Below are positions 11,240 through 22,924 of a stretch of 64,000 nt of DNA, one piece after another; positions within the stretch are counted from its first letter, which is position 1; every line of letters begins with the position of its first letter. Below the pieces are notes generated by a model that was not told the DNA's origin, made no database searches, and worked only from the letters and a program-made list of their open reading frames with translations. A program made the position numbers and the translations under genes. The stretch lies in the NCBI GenBank assembly GCA_017893485.1, contig CM030358.1, positions 257,546,477-257,610,476 of the forward strand. The letters are read 5' to 3'. This DNA is from Hemerocallis citrina. Lineage: Eukaryota; Streptophyta; Magnoliopsida; Asparagales; Asphodelaceae.

Positions 11240-12673
11240 CAGAGGTGCCAGGCCCCTCTGCAGCCATCCTGGCCCTGTCTTTCAGAGTCGAGAGACATCG
11301 AATCGCCTCCATACAATTATCTCTGCCTCTGAGAAAATCATTGTGCAGCTTGATGGTCCAGTCCGGGGCATAGATCGACTTGAACTGATCAGAGAGATCC
11401 GTGTCAGCAAAAGCGGTCTGGGGTGTGCAGTCCCGTTTGAGCAAAGATGTCATTGAAGCTCTCTGGGAGCGGGACTCCTAGAAGATTCCCAGGGTGAGCC
11501 CAGGTCCGCAGCAGGCGAAGAGGGTGACTAGCTCCTAGCCGTCAGCCCATCCCTAGGCCATGTCACCATCTGCTTCCTCTTCTACTTGTCGGGCACTTTG
11601 GAACTGAGACTGGTGCTCTTCGTCATGATTGCCGCAAAATCTTTACCCGCGGTATCTCCCAAAAGGAAACAAAGAAAGATGTCAAAATAAGAAGTAAAAT
11701 GCCTAAAAACAAGACACTAAAATACTTAAGGAAATAAAGAGCTAAATTCGTATTAGGGTTTATCGGGCTAAGACACCCCAAAAAGAGAACCTCCTCTGTG
11801 ACCTGCCTCCACCACAACTGGCTACTGCCTAAGGAGGTCGTCACAAAACTTCTTCTCCGCCTCCCCCAACACCGGCTCTACCCTCACCCGCTTTGGCACC
11901 ACCGTCTGCCATTTAGGAGGGATTTCCCCATGGCTTCGGACTACACACTACAAAGAACTTTTCTTTCCCATTCTTGATCAAATCTGGTACCTCAATTAGT
12001 TTCACCCCAACATAAGGAGTGAGGCAGAAGCAGAACTTCGACTTGCTTTTTGATGAAGTCTAAAGAGCGCCTAAAGCACCGCTAAGCTAAGCTCAGCACC
12101 CACTGCCCGACACTGTAGATTGAAGGCGCTCACCTGCCTCCATATCTTCGGTGAAAACTATACTAGGTTGATTGTGTACCACCTCAAAACCTCCCTAACA
12201 AAGGGGTGTATCGGGAAACAAAGGCGACCATAAGGAGCATCGAAAGAGAAGAAACATTACTCGTTAGAGAGTATCGTGCACACCCTAGCTCCTGGAGAAG
12301 GCAAAAGAAGCTCAAACTGAGGAGGATCGCGAAACTATCTCTTATTGAATGAAGATCCTCCTCTGATAAGATATATCAGGACGACGTCTGCCTCAGTCAC
12401 CACCTAAAACTTGGGCTCTTCGTATCGAATACCGTACTCCACTAGATCCCCCAAGTCATCGGGCACTGATGAACACGGATGAGACCCGTTAGAGGGCACG
12501 GGAGTCTCCCAAACTTGCTAGATCTCCTACTAAACTCTACAATCTTCTCTACCATCACAGAAAACCTGCACCACTACCCCCTTCCTCATCTGTCTTCTAC
12601 TGGGTCGAGAGGTAGACACTTCTTCAACATATCGATCTGAAGAGGATTCGTCGCCTGATAAAATCATAGACAT
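11240..12673 (-). pseudogene. Decayed gag-like coding region of a 'putative gypsy type transposon' (Transposase_28-like)
   Basis: Minus strand, ATG at 12673 (MSMILSGDESSSDRYVEE). The N-terminal 48 codons are open, then stops and frameshifts follow. Readable segments include FDAPYGRLCFPIHPFVREVL, a WRQVSAFNLQCRAVG stretch, FCFCLTPYVGVKLIEVPDL with GKEKFFVV, and near 11350 PDWTIKLHNDFLRG. Known: plant proteins of the PF04195 type have this layout (FP.HPF..EVL, then W....F...C...G, then K.WK.RFF.V, then a PDW segment). The assignment rests on pattern memory, not alignment. Element 1 is inserted at its left end (11239), which removes the C-terminal part. Confidence 0.45.
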
Positions 12674-13012
12674 CCTAATAAAATATTATATATTACCTGA
12701 AATGACCCATACGGTCGGAATAGTTCATCGGAGAAGCAAAATTTTTTCCAGAATTTTTGAAGGAGAAAAATGGTCGGAGATAGAGAAAGAGAAGAAATAT
12801 GAAGGCTTGGAGTGTGGGTTTGGGGTTTTTAAACCGTTGAGAACCCCAGGCTCACGGGCCCCCTCTCCTAAAAAATATTATTTTCTTTTTGGGCCCCGAT
12901 CAAGGGAAAGCATATCAAAAAGGGAAAAAAGGGTGGAAGGTGGGGCACGTGCGCCACACGTAACCCAAGCGACACGTGTCGCCTCACAAAAAAAGGCCCG
13001 TCAATGCTGATG
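12674..13012. other. Upstream flank of the gag-like relic; no gene seen
   Basis: Would hold the 5' leader and promoter of the relic at 11240-12673. A plus-strand frame at 12702-13010 has no recognisable content. CACGTG occurs at 12946 and 12973. Element 2 interrupts this stretch at 13018, and it resumes at 22586. Confidence 0.4.
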
Positions 13013-13017
13013 TGGCA
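13013..13017. repeat. Target site duplication of element 2 (left)
   Basis: TGGCA directly precedes the LTR start; the same five bases follow the right LTR at 22586-22590. Confidence 0.9.
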
Positions 13018-14775
13018 TGTAATATCCCAGATTTTTAAATAATGTTTTTAAGATTTATAAATGAATTAAAATGATTTTTGGGGATTTAATAAGCATTTTC
13101 TGAAAATTTATCTTTTTACACGTGCACAACACGTGCAAATATTTTCTTGGGAAGTTCAAAGTCAAAATTTATTTTGGGAAAACTCATTATTTATTATTAA
13201 ATATTATTTGTGAATTTTTTGGATTTTTTGATAATTATTGGACCTATTTGAAAATATTACAAAAAGAAGGATTTTTGTGCAAAATTACCACTTGGAGTGA
13301 AAACTCTAGATTTTTGGATTTTGGGCTGGGCATGATGCGTAGTCAACTCAGAGGTGAAGATTTTACTTTTTGTTTTAATAAATTTGGTTTATTTTGCAAG
13401 TTTTGGTAAATGAGGGTCTTTTTGCAAAATTGCTATTTAGAGGGGTAAAAGTGCAAATTCTTTTCTGAATTTTCAAAACAGTGCCGGCTGGTTATAAGAT
13501 GGTTGTTTTTTTTGAAACCTTAATTAAGTTGGTTTTATTTAATTTCCAAGTATAGGGATTTATATATTTAAAGGTATATTTTAAAAGAGGCATTTTACAA
13601 ATCTACTCAAAAACCCTAGACACCCTCATTCCGGCCTATATTAGGGTGAGGTGCAGTAATCTCTTTGCTGCACAACACAAAGGGATTTCTATTATTATTT
13701 CTTAGAGTTTTCAAGCGGGGATTCTTGGTTTTCTTGCGAAGGACTTTTCTTATTCTTTATATTTTCTTCGGTTGATTCTTCAAAGAGGTGAGTGATATAT
13801 GTTTATTTCGAATTGTTTTTTGAATGTTGTATATGATAGTTTATCTATTAGAAAGCATGTTAGGGATTGTTATAAAGATATAATAGATTTGATGAGTAGA
13901 TGAGTTAAAAATTGGATCTTTTATGAAAACCTAGTTATTTATGACTAAATTTACATATGGATGATTTGAGATTGTTAGAGAACCTAATAGAAATCATGAG
14001 TAGGTTATCTCTTTCAGATTATTGCTGATTTGATTGAGTATGATGAATGTTATGCACGAATGGATCAAAAATGTATGAATACCTTGTTGATGAGGTTGGA
14101 TGAATGCAAGTCAGACTCTAACATGTTACAATCACGTATATTCATGGGTTAACTGTTGGGAATGATGGTTTATGAGTTAAATGAATTATAAGAAAGACTA
14201 ATGAATTAAAGATCAAGTTTGAGGTTGGATTGGGATAACTAGACTTGGGGCTGATGCATTATGACCACTTTGGGATTTTGTGAATCTGTGAAGTCTTCAA
14301 TTGGATTTGAGTTGTTTTCAATTACTGAAATGAATTAGAATTCTATATTGCGTATTTACAATGGTTTCTTGATGATTTAGATATACCACATACACATATA
14401 TGCCTATGCTCCATTTCATTGTATTTGAAGGAATTGAATTTTGTGAGTTTTATAGAGATTTGATTTAATCTTGATCATTTTAGCATTGAGATAGTTTTGA
14501 ATAATGTATTCCCTATTTACAATGTTATTTTGATGCATAATTGATTCTCAAATACCCTATTCTGATATATGCACATATTTATGTCTTATTTTGAAGAAAT
14601 TCAATGAATTGCTATTTTATTTATTCGAGGTGGTTTTGATTTGTTTTTATGAACTCCTATATACTCTACAAGTCACATTTGATCATCTCAGAAATGTACT
14701 TTTATAGATTTTATTTTATAAAGTAAAACACCGTGTCGGTTAAAACTTGCACAAACTCAAACTGCAGTCTGCAGG

Positions 14776-15080
14776 TACGACAGTCGACCAGTTAATTTTG
14801 ATAGCCGACCGTCGCAATCCTGGCTACAGTATTTTCTTGAAGTTTTGGGTTTTCATGCAGGATAGGTGACTGACCACTTTATACAGTCGACTGCCACTGC
14901 TCTGATTTACATTTTCTTAAAGTTTTGGATTTTCATGCAGGACAGGTGACTGACCACTTTATACAGTCGACTGTCACTACTCTGATTTGTGTTTTTTGAG
15001 GTTTTGAAATTTTACGCGGGACAGTCAACCGACTACAGTATGAAGTTGAATGCCACTACTCTGACTGATGTTTTCTTGAG
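14776..15080 (+). repeat. 80-bp minisatellite in the 5' LTR of element 2
   Basis: Units start at 14831, 14911 and 14991 with a fourth starting at 15071: period exactly 80 by eye, with a divergent partial unit before the first. Each centres on a CAGTCGACTG-like palindrome and a TTTTCATGCAGGA-type string. The same array occurs at 20980-21280. Confidence 0.8.
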
Positions 15081-15465
15081 CTTTTCTGATGTTCTTTTGA
15101 AACGATTGATTCTTTAATTTTTTGGATTAATGACCTACTGTTCTAAATATCATTTTGCTACAGATTATAGTATTTTCGAGATGTTTTCTAAATGTAAAAG
15201 AAGTATGAGTTGTAATGAAAGTTTGGTTTTGATGGTTGAGTGTCAGTCTCTAGAGGGTGTGTGAGACCCTAGTATACCGACAGTTGAGAGTTGTGGTTTG
15301 GCCTGTTGAGGCTTGTTGTTGATCAGTTGAGTTAAGTATGGTAGGGTACACCAACTTTAGGAAACTCATGAATTAATTTAATTAACTTAAAAAGATAAGG
15401 ACATGCACTAGATGGTGATATGATGAAATGAGAACATGGGTTATGGACCTCAGTATGGCTTAGGG

Positions 15466-15712
15466 TGTGAGTTAATCCTCAGAATTATCGAGGTGTGAGT
15501 GAAATAGTCTCTGGAATTACCTGCGGTGTGGGATTGATCTCCGAAATTATTGGGATCGAGGCAACGCTCATGGGGTATTCGTGTAATGAGGCGCCATAGC
15601 TTGCGGTGTGGGGTATTCTCGAAGATTCGAAGGTGTGAGTGAAATAGTCTCCGGAACTATCTGTGGATAGAGATTGACCTCCAGAATTATCGGGGTGGGG
15701 GCTAATACTCAT
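15466..15712 (+). repeat. Degenerate GTGTGAG...GGAATTATC repeat in the 5' LTR of element 2
   Basis: Several imperfect copies of a 'GGTGTGAG ... TCTCCGGAATTATC' pattern lie at irregular spacing of about 45-55 bases. The 3' LTR has the matching array at 21665-21915. Confidence 0.6.
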
Positions 15713-16399
15713 AGTTTATCTATATCTCGTAGTTGTCATCATAGTAGGATTAGTTGCATAACGAGAGATTAAACCCTATCAAGTGAAGAAAGATAAGGGC
15801 TTGCATAGGACCTATGTAGAGTGGGATGCATAGAATCCGACAAGTATGCATTAGAGAGTCAGCATATAACATTGATGTTTTCTTGACTTGGTTTTATGAA
15901 TATTATTTCCTGTTTTTCTACACTTGACACTTAGTCTAGTTTCACTTGATGTTTTCATATTTTATTTACTATTATTTCTTATTTCATTTATTCTTACTAT
16001 TGATACATGTTGTTTATGATACTATGTTTTATGTTTTATTTATGTTGCATTTGTTTTATGTCACTCACACCTTTATGACTGACCCCTGTAGTTTTGGGGG
16101 TTAGGGTTATCTCTAGCCTCATGTTTTACAGGTAGGTGCTTATAGCTTGGGATTTGGATGCATGAAATAGAATTGATGTTATGGCTTATGTAAATTGTAA
16201 AAGAATGTGTTGTAAAAGAAAGATTGTAATTCAAGGTGTTTTTTTTTCTGCTGTATTTTGTAATGGACTAATGTAATAAAAGTTGAAAAATTTTATCTGT
16301 ATTTTTGACTATGTTTTCTATTATTATTGAAGTTGATGCTGAGAATTGTGCCACGTATTTCTGAGATATCATATTGGAAATTCGGGGCGCTACAGAGAT

Positions 16400-16411
16400 T
16401 GGTATCAGTGC
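16400..16411 (+). promoter_or_regulatory. Primer binding site, initiator tRNA-Met (element 2)
   Basis: TGGTATCAGTGC lies five bases after the 5' LTR. It differs from the perfect iMet complement by one base (T for A in AGAGC). It primes minus-strand DNA synthesis. Confidence 0.88.
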
Positions 16412-16635
16412 ACGCTTTAATAGTAATAATAAACATGATATAAAAAAATAAACCTAGGTGTGGACACTAGAGCGTGAGTACCTAGGTGTGGACATTAGGA
16501 TGTGAGTATCACATAGAGTTAGAACATGATGTTTTGGTTTTGGGGTATGGTTGTGGTTTTGCCATGGGGGTATTGATGTGAATATGAATTTTGTTATGAT
16601 GCTCTAACTTTACCCTCGTTTTGTAGTATTCAGTA

Positions 16636-17685
16636 ATGGCAGGACCCAGAATCAGGAATGGTGCTAATGGTGATGGGGCTGGTAGTTTCCATGGGGCTGG
16701 ACTTGATCTTGATACTGAGATTGCCAGGGTGTATCAAACCTTGAATGCCTTCATGGTAGCTAATATGAATCAGAATCAGAATTAGGGGGCTGGACTAGTG
16801 TTTGTTAATGTTGATCCTGTCAAGCAGCTTGAGTCCTTCAAGCGGATGAAGCCGCCAGTGTTTGAGGGGAAGCCTGATCGAAATGAGGCTGATGATTGGA
16901 TTAGACAGATGGAGATGGTCTTCGAAGTCTTGGAAACCCCAGCAGTCAATAAGGTGAAATTGGCTACTATGCAATTAGAGAAAAATGCTGACGTCTAGTG
17001 GCAGTCAGTGAAGAGCACTTTTGGAGATCAGCAAGTGACCTGGGAAGCTTTTATGGATGAATTCAGGGATCATTTCTTTCCTCTAGATATTCAGGAGAAG
17101 AAGGCAACAGAATTCTTGAACATGCAGTATGACAACATGACAGTGCGTGAATATGAGAATAAGTTCGCTCAGCTGTCAAGGTATGCACCGGAGCTGATTG
17201 TTGATGAAGCAAAGAAGGCCAAGAAATTCGAGTAGGGCTTGAGACCGAATTTGAGGTCGAGGATGGGCATAAGGAGGTTTGATAAGCTGGTCAGGAGAGC
17301 AGCTATGACAGAAGAGGATATGGATCAGTTCCAGAAGGAGCAAGAGACCTGGAACAGGAACAAGCGGCTAGCAGCTAGTCAGAGTGGGAAGAAGTTCCCA
17401 GTGAAGCAGAGCAATTCAGTAGGCCTGAGCAGAGGGCACCTGTATCTCAGGAGGTGACTTGTTACTACTGTAAGGAGGCGGGTCACTGTAGGTCAGCGTG
17501 TCCTAAGTTAGCAAAGTAGACTTGTTTTCAGTGTGGGCAAGTGGGGCATTCTAAGCCTTTTTGTCCACAGTTGAAGAAGGGTGGTTCAGGCGGAGGCAAA
17601 TTTCAGAGGCAAGGGCGAGTGTTCGTATTAACTGAGGAGGATGCAGGTAACTCAGAGGATGTGATTCTAGGTATGCAAGAATTTT
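16636..17685 (+). pseudogene. gag (element 2), three in-frame TAG stops and a frameshift, two zinc knuckles
   Basis: ATG at 16636 (MAGPRIRNG). One frame holds the gag domain to about 17440 (SFKRMKPPVFEG, MEMVFEVLE, FMDEFRDHFFP, VREYENKFAQLSRYAP) but is cut by TAG at 16783-16785, 16996-16998 and 17233-17235. After a frameshift near 17440 a second frame carries two CCHC knuckles, CYYCKEAGHCRSAC and CFQCGQVGHSKPFC, separated by another TAG near 17516, then the GRVFVLTEEDA tail. The tail and start match element 1, which has one knuckle. The middle TAG faces a Trp codon in element 1, so it is a G-to-A change. Confidence 0.9.
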
Positions 17686-17744
17686 GATTTTTTATTTTTA
17701 TTCAATGTATTAAGTAAAACTTTGTTTGAGAATAAATTGGAGAT

Positions 17745-17900
17745 TTGAGTATCATTCTTCATGTAATAGGATTTGTTTTGGTTAATGGAATAAAAGCAAA
17801 AGTTTTATTTGATACTGGTTCTTCACATACATTTGTGTCGCCCAATTTTACAAAAGTATTAGGTGTGGAACCTAAGTTGTTTCCAGGCAGAGTCATGTTG
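17745..17900 (+). pseudogene. Protease fragment (element 2)
   Basis: An open frame carries VLFDTGSSHTFVSPNFTKVL, with the intact retropepsin DTG that element 1 has lost. It breaks off after GRVML near 17900, where the sequence jumps into the middle of RT in another frame. About 45 residues of protease remain of the usual 100 or more, so no fold is possible. Confidence 0.85.
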
Positions 17901-19027
17901 GTGATTTGTTCGATAGGCTTCGGGGAGCAGCTGTGTTTTCGAAGATTGATCAGAGATCAGGGTATCATCAGGTTCGAGTCAAAGAGGAAGATGTGAGTAA
18001 AATAGCTTTCAGGACTCGTCATGGACTCTATGAGTTTTTGGTAATGCCATTCGGAGTGACGAATGCGCCGGCAGTATTTATGGATATGACGAATCAGATA
18101 TTGCAGCCATTTATTGATTCCTTCGTGGTGGTTTTTATTGATGATATTTTGGTGTATTTAAAGTCGGAGGAAGAGCATTCTATGCACTTAACAGAGGTGT
18201 TACAGAAGTTATAGGAGCATAACTTGTATGCCAAGCTGTCGAAGTGTGAGTTTTGGAAGTTTGAATTAGCTTTTCTTGGTCTTATCCTTTCTAAGGAGGG
18301 ATTGGCCACTGATCCTCAGAAGATTGAAGCAGTAAGGGATTGGCCCAGGACAATGTCAGTGAAGGAAGTCAGGAGTTTCTTGGGTTTGGCTGGGTACTAC
18401 AGGAGATTCATTCAGGGCTATGCACAGATTGCAGTTCCTTTTACAGGGTTAACTCGGAAGAATGTGGCATTCACATGGACTGATAAGTGTGAGGCGAGTT
18501 TCCTTGAGCTAAAGGAGAAGATTGAGTTGATTCGCAAGAGGTTGGTCGAGGCTCAGAGTCGGCAGAAGAGTTATGCAGACACTCGGATAAGAGACTTGGA
18601 GTTTGAGGTTAATGACGCATTTTTCCTCAAGGTATCTCCGACCAAGGGAGTGATCAGGTTTGGTAAGGGAGGCAAGTTGGCGCCAAGGTATATTGGGCCG
18701 TATAGGATTTTGGGGCGGATTGGTAGGACGACATATAGGTTGGAGCTTTTGGAGGAGTTAGCACAGGTGCATGATGTGTTCCATGTGTCGCTGTTGAGGA
18801 AATATGTGCTGGATCAGAGTCATCAGCTGGTGGCAGTGCCTGAAGGTCTACAGGTGAACCTGAGTTATAAGAAGCAGCCTATGGAGATTGTTGGTCGTAG
18901 GGAGAAAATTTTGAGGAGCAAAGTGTTACCTTTGGTCAAGGTGTTGTGGTGGAACCAGCAATTCGAGGAGGCTACTTGGGAGCCGGAGGATCGCATGCAG
19001 AAGGATTTTCTTGAGCTTTTTGTATGA
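17901..19027 (+). pseudogene. RT core joined to integrase C-terminus and chromodomain (element 2 pol)
   Basis: Starts inside RT at [14 protein letters not shown] and keeps [20 protein letters not shown] and an intact FIDD active site (about 18134-18145). A TAG interrupts it near 18212 and the same frame class resumes at [13 protein letters not shown] ends at FLELKEKI near 18522 and fuses in frame to LIRKRLVEAQSRQKSYAD of the integrase C-terminus. RNase H and the integrase zinc and DDE regions are absent. The tail has HDVFHVSLLRKY, REKILRSK and EEATWEPEDRM, the chromovirus chromodomain pattern, with stop at 19025-19027. Confidence 0.92.
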
Positions 19028-19202
19028 TTGTATTCTTTTGTATGATGGTACTCTATGAGTTGAGATGTATTTCTTTTGATAGATTGTATTTTCTTGTGTA
19101 CTTGTATCTCTTAATCTATGTTTTCATTTATGAGATTTCCATTTCCTTTTGCTTATTTTGTTTGGACCCTATTAGTAGTAGTTCTGAGGACAGAACTATT
19201 CT

Positions 19203-19215
19203 AAGGAGGAAGTGA
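19203..19215 (+). promoter_or_regulatory. Polypurine tract of element 2
   Basis: AAGGAGGAAGTGA directly before the 3' LTR start TGTAATACC. Same position and composition as in element 1. Confidence 0.85.
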
Positions 19216-20979
19216 TGTAATACCCCAGATTTTTAAACAATGTTTTTAAGATTTATAAATGAATTAAAATGATTTTTGGGGATTTAATAAGCATTTTCTG
19301 AAAATTTATCTTTTTACACGTGCAAAACACGTGCAAATATTTTCTTGGGAAGTTCAACGTCAAAATTTATTTTGGGGAAACTCATTATTTGTTATTAAAT
19401 ATTATTTGTGAATTTTCTGAATTTTTTTGATAATTATTGGACCTATTTGAAAATATTAAAAAAAGAAGGATTTTTGTGCAAAATTACCCCTTGGAGTGAA
19501 AACTTTAGATTTTTGGATTTTGGGTTGGGCATGATGCCTAGTCAACTCAGAGGTGAAGAGTTTACTTTTTGTTTTAATAAATTTGGTTTATTTTGCAAGT
19601 TTTGATAAAGGAGGGTCTTTTTGCAAAATTGCTATTTAGAGGGGTAAAAATGCAAATTCGTTTTCTGGATTTTCAAAGCAGTGCCGGCTGGTTATAAGAT
19701 GGTTGTTTTTTTTGAAACCTTAATTAAGTTGGTTTTATTCAATTTCCAAGTATAGGGATTTATATATTTAAAGGTATATTTTAAAAGAGGCATTTTACAA
19801 ATCTACTCAAAAACCCTAGACACCCTCATTCCGGCCTATATTAGGGTGAGGTGCAGTAATCTCTTTGCTGCACAACACAAAGGGATTTCTATTTTTATTT
19901 CTTGTATTTTTCAAGCGGGGATTCTTGGTTTTCTTGCGAAGAAGGACTTTTCTTATACTTTATATTTTTTTCGGTTGATTCTTCAAAGAGGTGAGTGATA
20001 TATGTTTATTTCGAATTATTTTTTGAATGTTGTATGTGATGTTTTATCTATTAGAAAGCATGTTAGGGATTAGTATAAAGTTATAATGGATTTGATGAGT
20101 AGATGAGTTAAAAATTGGATTTTTTATGAAAACCTAGTTATTTATGACTAAATTTACATATGGATGATTTGAGATTGTTAGAGAACCTAATAAAAATCAT
20201 GAGTAGGTTATCTCTTTCAGATTATTGCTGATTTGATTGAGTATGATGAATGTTATGCACGCATGGATCAAAAATGTATGAATACCTTGTTGATGAGGTT
20301 GGATGAATGCAAGTCTGACTCTAACATGTTACAATCACGTATATTCATGGGTTAACTGTTGGGAATGATGGTTTATGAGTTAAATGAATTATAAGAAAGA
20401 CTAATGAATTAAAGATCAAGTTTGAGGTTGGATTGGGATAACTAGACTTGGGGCTGATGCATTATGACCACTTTGGGATTTTGTGAATGTGTGAAGTCTT
20501 CAATTGGATTTGAGTTATTTTCAATTACTGAAATGAATTAGAATTCTATATTGCGTATTTACAACGGTTTCTTGATGATTTAGATATACCACATACACAT
20601 ATATGCCTACGCTCCATTTCATTGTATTTGAAGGAATTGAATTTTGTGAGTTTTATAGAGATTTGATTTAATCTTGATCATTTTAGCACTGAGATAGTTT
20701 TGAACAATGCATTCCCTATTTACAAAGCTGTTTTGATGCATAATTGATTCTCAAATACCCTATTCTGATATATGCACATATTCATGTCTTATTTTGAAGA
20801 AATTCAATGAATTGCTATTTTATTTATTCGAGGTGGTTTCGATTTGTTTTTATGAACTCCTATATACTCTACAAGTCACATTTGATCATCTCAGAAATGT
20901 ACTTTTAAAGATTTCATTCTATAAAGTAAAACACCGTGTCTGTTAAAACATGCACAAACTCAAACTGCAGTCTGCAGGT

Positions 20980-21280
20980 ACGACAGTCGACCGGTTAATT
21001 TTGACAGTCGACCGTCGCGATCCTGGCTGCAGTGTTTTCTTGAAGTTTTGGACTTTCATGCAGGATAGGCGACTGACCACTTCATACAGTCGACTGCCAT
21101 GCTCTGATTTACGTTTTTTTGAAGTTTTGGATTTTCATGCGGGACAGGCAATTGACCACTTTATATAGTCGACTGTCACTGCTCTGATTAGTGTTTCTTG
21201 AGGTTTTGGATTTTTTCGCGGGACAGTCGACCGACTACAGTATGAAGTCGACTGCCACTGCTCTGACTGACTTGTTCTTG
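20980..21280 (+). repeat. 80-bp minisatellite in the 3' LTR of element 2
   Basis: Counterpart of 14776-15080 with units beginning near 21034, 21113 and 21193. The GTCGAC palindromes are better preserved here than in the 5' LTR. Confidence 0.78.
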
Positions 21281-21664
21281 AGCTTTTCTGATGTTCTTTT
21301 AAAACGATTGATTCTTTAATATTTTTGGATTAATGACTTACTATTCTAAATATCATTTTGCTACAAATTATAGTATTTTCGAGACGTTTTCTAAATATTA
21401 AAAAGGTATGAGTTGTTATGAAAGTTTTGTTTTGATGGTTGAGTGTGAGTCTCTAGAGGGTGTATGGGACCCTAGTATACTGGCAGTTGAGAGTTGCGGT
21501 GTGGCCTGTTGAGGCTTGTTGTTGATCAGTTGAGTTAAGTCCGGTAGGGTTCACCAACTCTAGGAGATTCGTGAATTAATTTAATTAACTTAAAAAGATA
21601 TGGATATGCACTAGATGGTGATATGATGAAATGAGAACATGGGTTATGGACCTCAGTTTGGCTT

Positions 21665-21915
21665 GCGGTGTGAGATAATCCCCGGAATTATCGAGGTGTG
21701 AGGGAAATAGTCTCCGGTATTACCTATGGTGTGGGATTGATCTCCGGAATTATCGGGGTCGAGGCGACGCTCATGGGGTATTCGTATGATGAGGCACCAT
21801 AGCTTGCGGTGTGGGGTATTCTCGAAGATTCCCAGGTGTGAGTAAAATAGTCTCCGGAATTATCTATGGATAGAGATTGACCTCCGGAATTATCGGGGCG
21901 TGGGCTAATACTCAC
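21665..21915 (+). repeat. Degenerate repeat in the 3' LTR of element 2
   Basis: Counterpart of 15466-15712, with clearer TCTCCGGAATTATC units. Confidence 0.6.
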
Positions 21916-22585
21916 AGTTTATCTATATCTCATAGTAGTCATCATAGTAGGATTAGTTGCATAACGAGGGATTAAACCCTATCAAGTGGAGAACGATAAG
22001 TGCTTGCACCGGACCTCTGTATAGTGGGATGCATAGAATCCGACAAGTATGCATTAGAGAGTCAGTATATAGCATTGAGGTTTTCTTGACTTGGTTTTAT
22101 GAATATTATTTCCTGTTTTTCTACACTTGACACTTAGTCTAGTTTCACTTGATGTTTTCATATTTTATTTACTATTATTTCTTATTTCATTTATTCTTAC
22201 TATTGATACATGTTGTTTATGATACTATGTTTTATGTTTTATTTTTGTTGCATTTGTTTTATGTCACTCACACCTTTATGACTGACCCCTGTAGTTTTGG
22301 GGGTTAGGGTTATCTCTAGCCTCATGTTTTACAGGTAGGTGCTTATAGCTTGGGATTTGGATGCATGAGATAGAATTGATGTTATGGCTTATGTAAATTG
22401 TAAAAGAATGTCTTGTAAAAGAAAGATTGTAATTCAAGGTATTTATTTTTCCGCTGTGTTTTGTAATGGACTAATGTAATAAAAGTTGAAAAATTTTATC
22501 TGTATTTTTGGCTATGTTTACTATTATAATTGAAGTTGATGCTGGGATTTTTGCCACGTATTTCTGAGATATTCTTGGTGCTACA

Positions 22586-22590
22586 TGGCA
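22586..22590. repeat. Target site duplication of element 2 (right)
   Basis: TGGCA, matching 13013-13017. Confidence 0.9.
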
Positions 22591-22918
22591 CCACCCAACA
22601 TGCCACGTAGTGCCATACTGGGAAACCTTGACCCTGAGTAGAACATGCATGAAACACCATGTGGGCCATCAAATCTCCTCAAACCGCGCGTTCGTGGTGA
22701 TCAACGGACCAGATTCCCTCCCAGGCATACTCGGGGCTTTGCACCGTGTATGATTGACCAGGTAAGGTGGGGGCAAGATCTCCATCATCCGATCTTTCAT
22801 ATCTTCGCATCGATCGTGATGAGCGGTTGAGTTATAATCAGGTAATTTTTTATAATTTAATTCCTTTATTTAGTTATTAGATCGATTTAATTATTTAAAA
22901 ATTTTGAAAAAAAATATA
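22591..22918. other. Old flank between element 2 and LINE A; no gene seen
   Basis: Continues the stretch interrupted at 13018. The right 100 bases are AT-rich. I see no coding pattern. Confidence 0.4.
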
Positions 22919-22924
22919 TTTTTT

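Larger units (their letters stand above)
13018..16394 (+). repeat. 5' LTR of element 2
   Basis: 3377 bp, TGTAATATCC to GCGCTACA. Paired CACGTG at 13119 and 13130 lie about 100 bp inside. A TATA-like TATATTTAA near 13563 may be the promoter, but this is weak. It carries an 80-bp minisatellite and a second degenerate repeat, each shared with the 3' LTR. A conserved GGGGGTTAGGG-type stretch near 16095 recurs as a related stretch in the solo LTR at 46590. Confidence 0.95.
13018..22585 (+). mobile_element. Element 2: internally deleted Ty3/gypsy chromovirus with 3.37-kb LTRs
   Basis: 9568 bp with TGGCA duplications, two nearly identical LTRs, iMet primer site, gag, protease fragment, RT, integrase C-terminus, chromodomain tail and polypurine tract. 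Only 2821 bp lie between the LTRs. Most of protease and the RT N-terminus, and then RNase H with the integrase zinc and core domains, are missing. It could move only with help from a complete relative. The proteins are clearly related to element 1 (same gag start, protease core and chromodomain), but the LTR sequences differ. Confidence 0.95.
19216..22585 (+). repeat. 3' LTR of element 2
   Basis: 3370 bp, TGTAATACC to GTGCTACA. Very close to the 5' LTR along its length, with scattered substitutions and small indels. Minisatellite at 20980-21280, second repeat at 21665-21915, CACGTG at 19317 and 19328. Confidence 0.95.
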
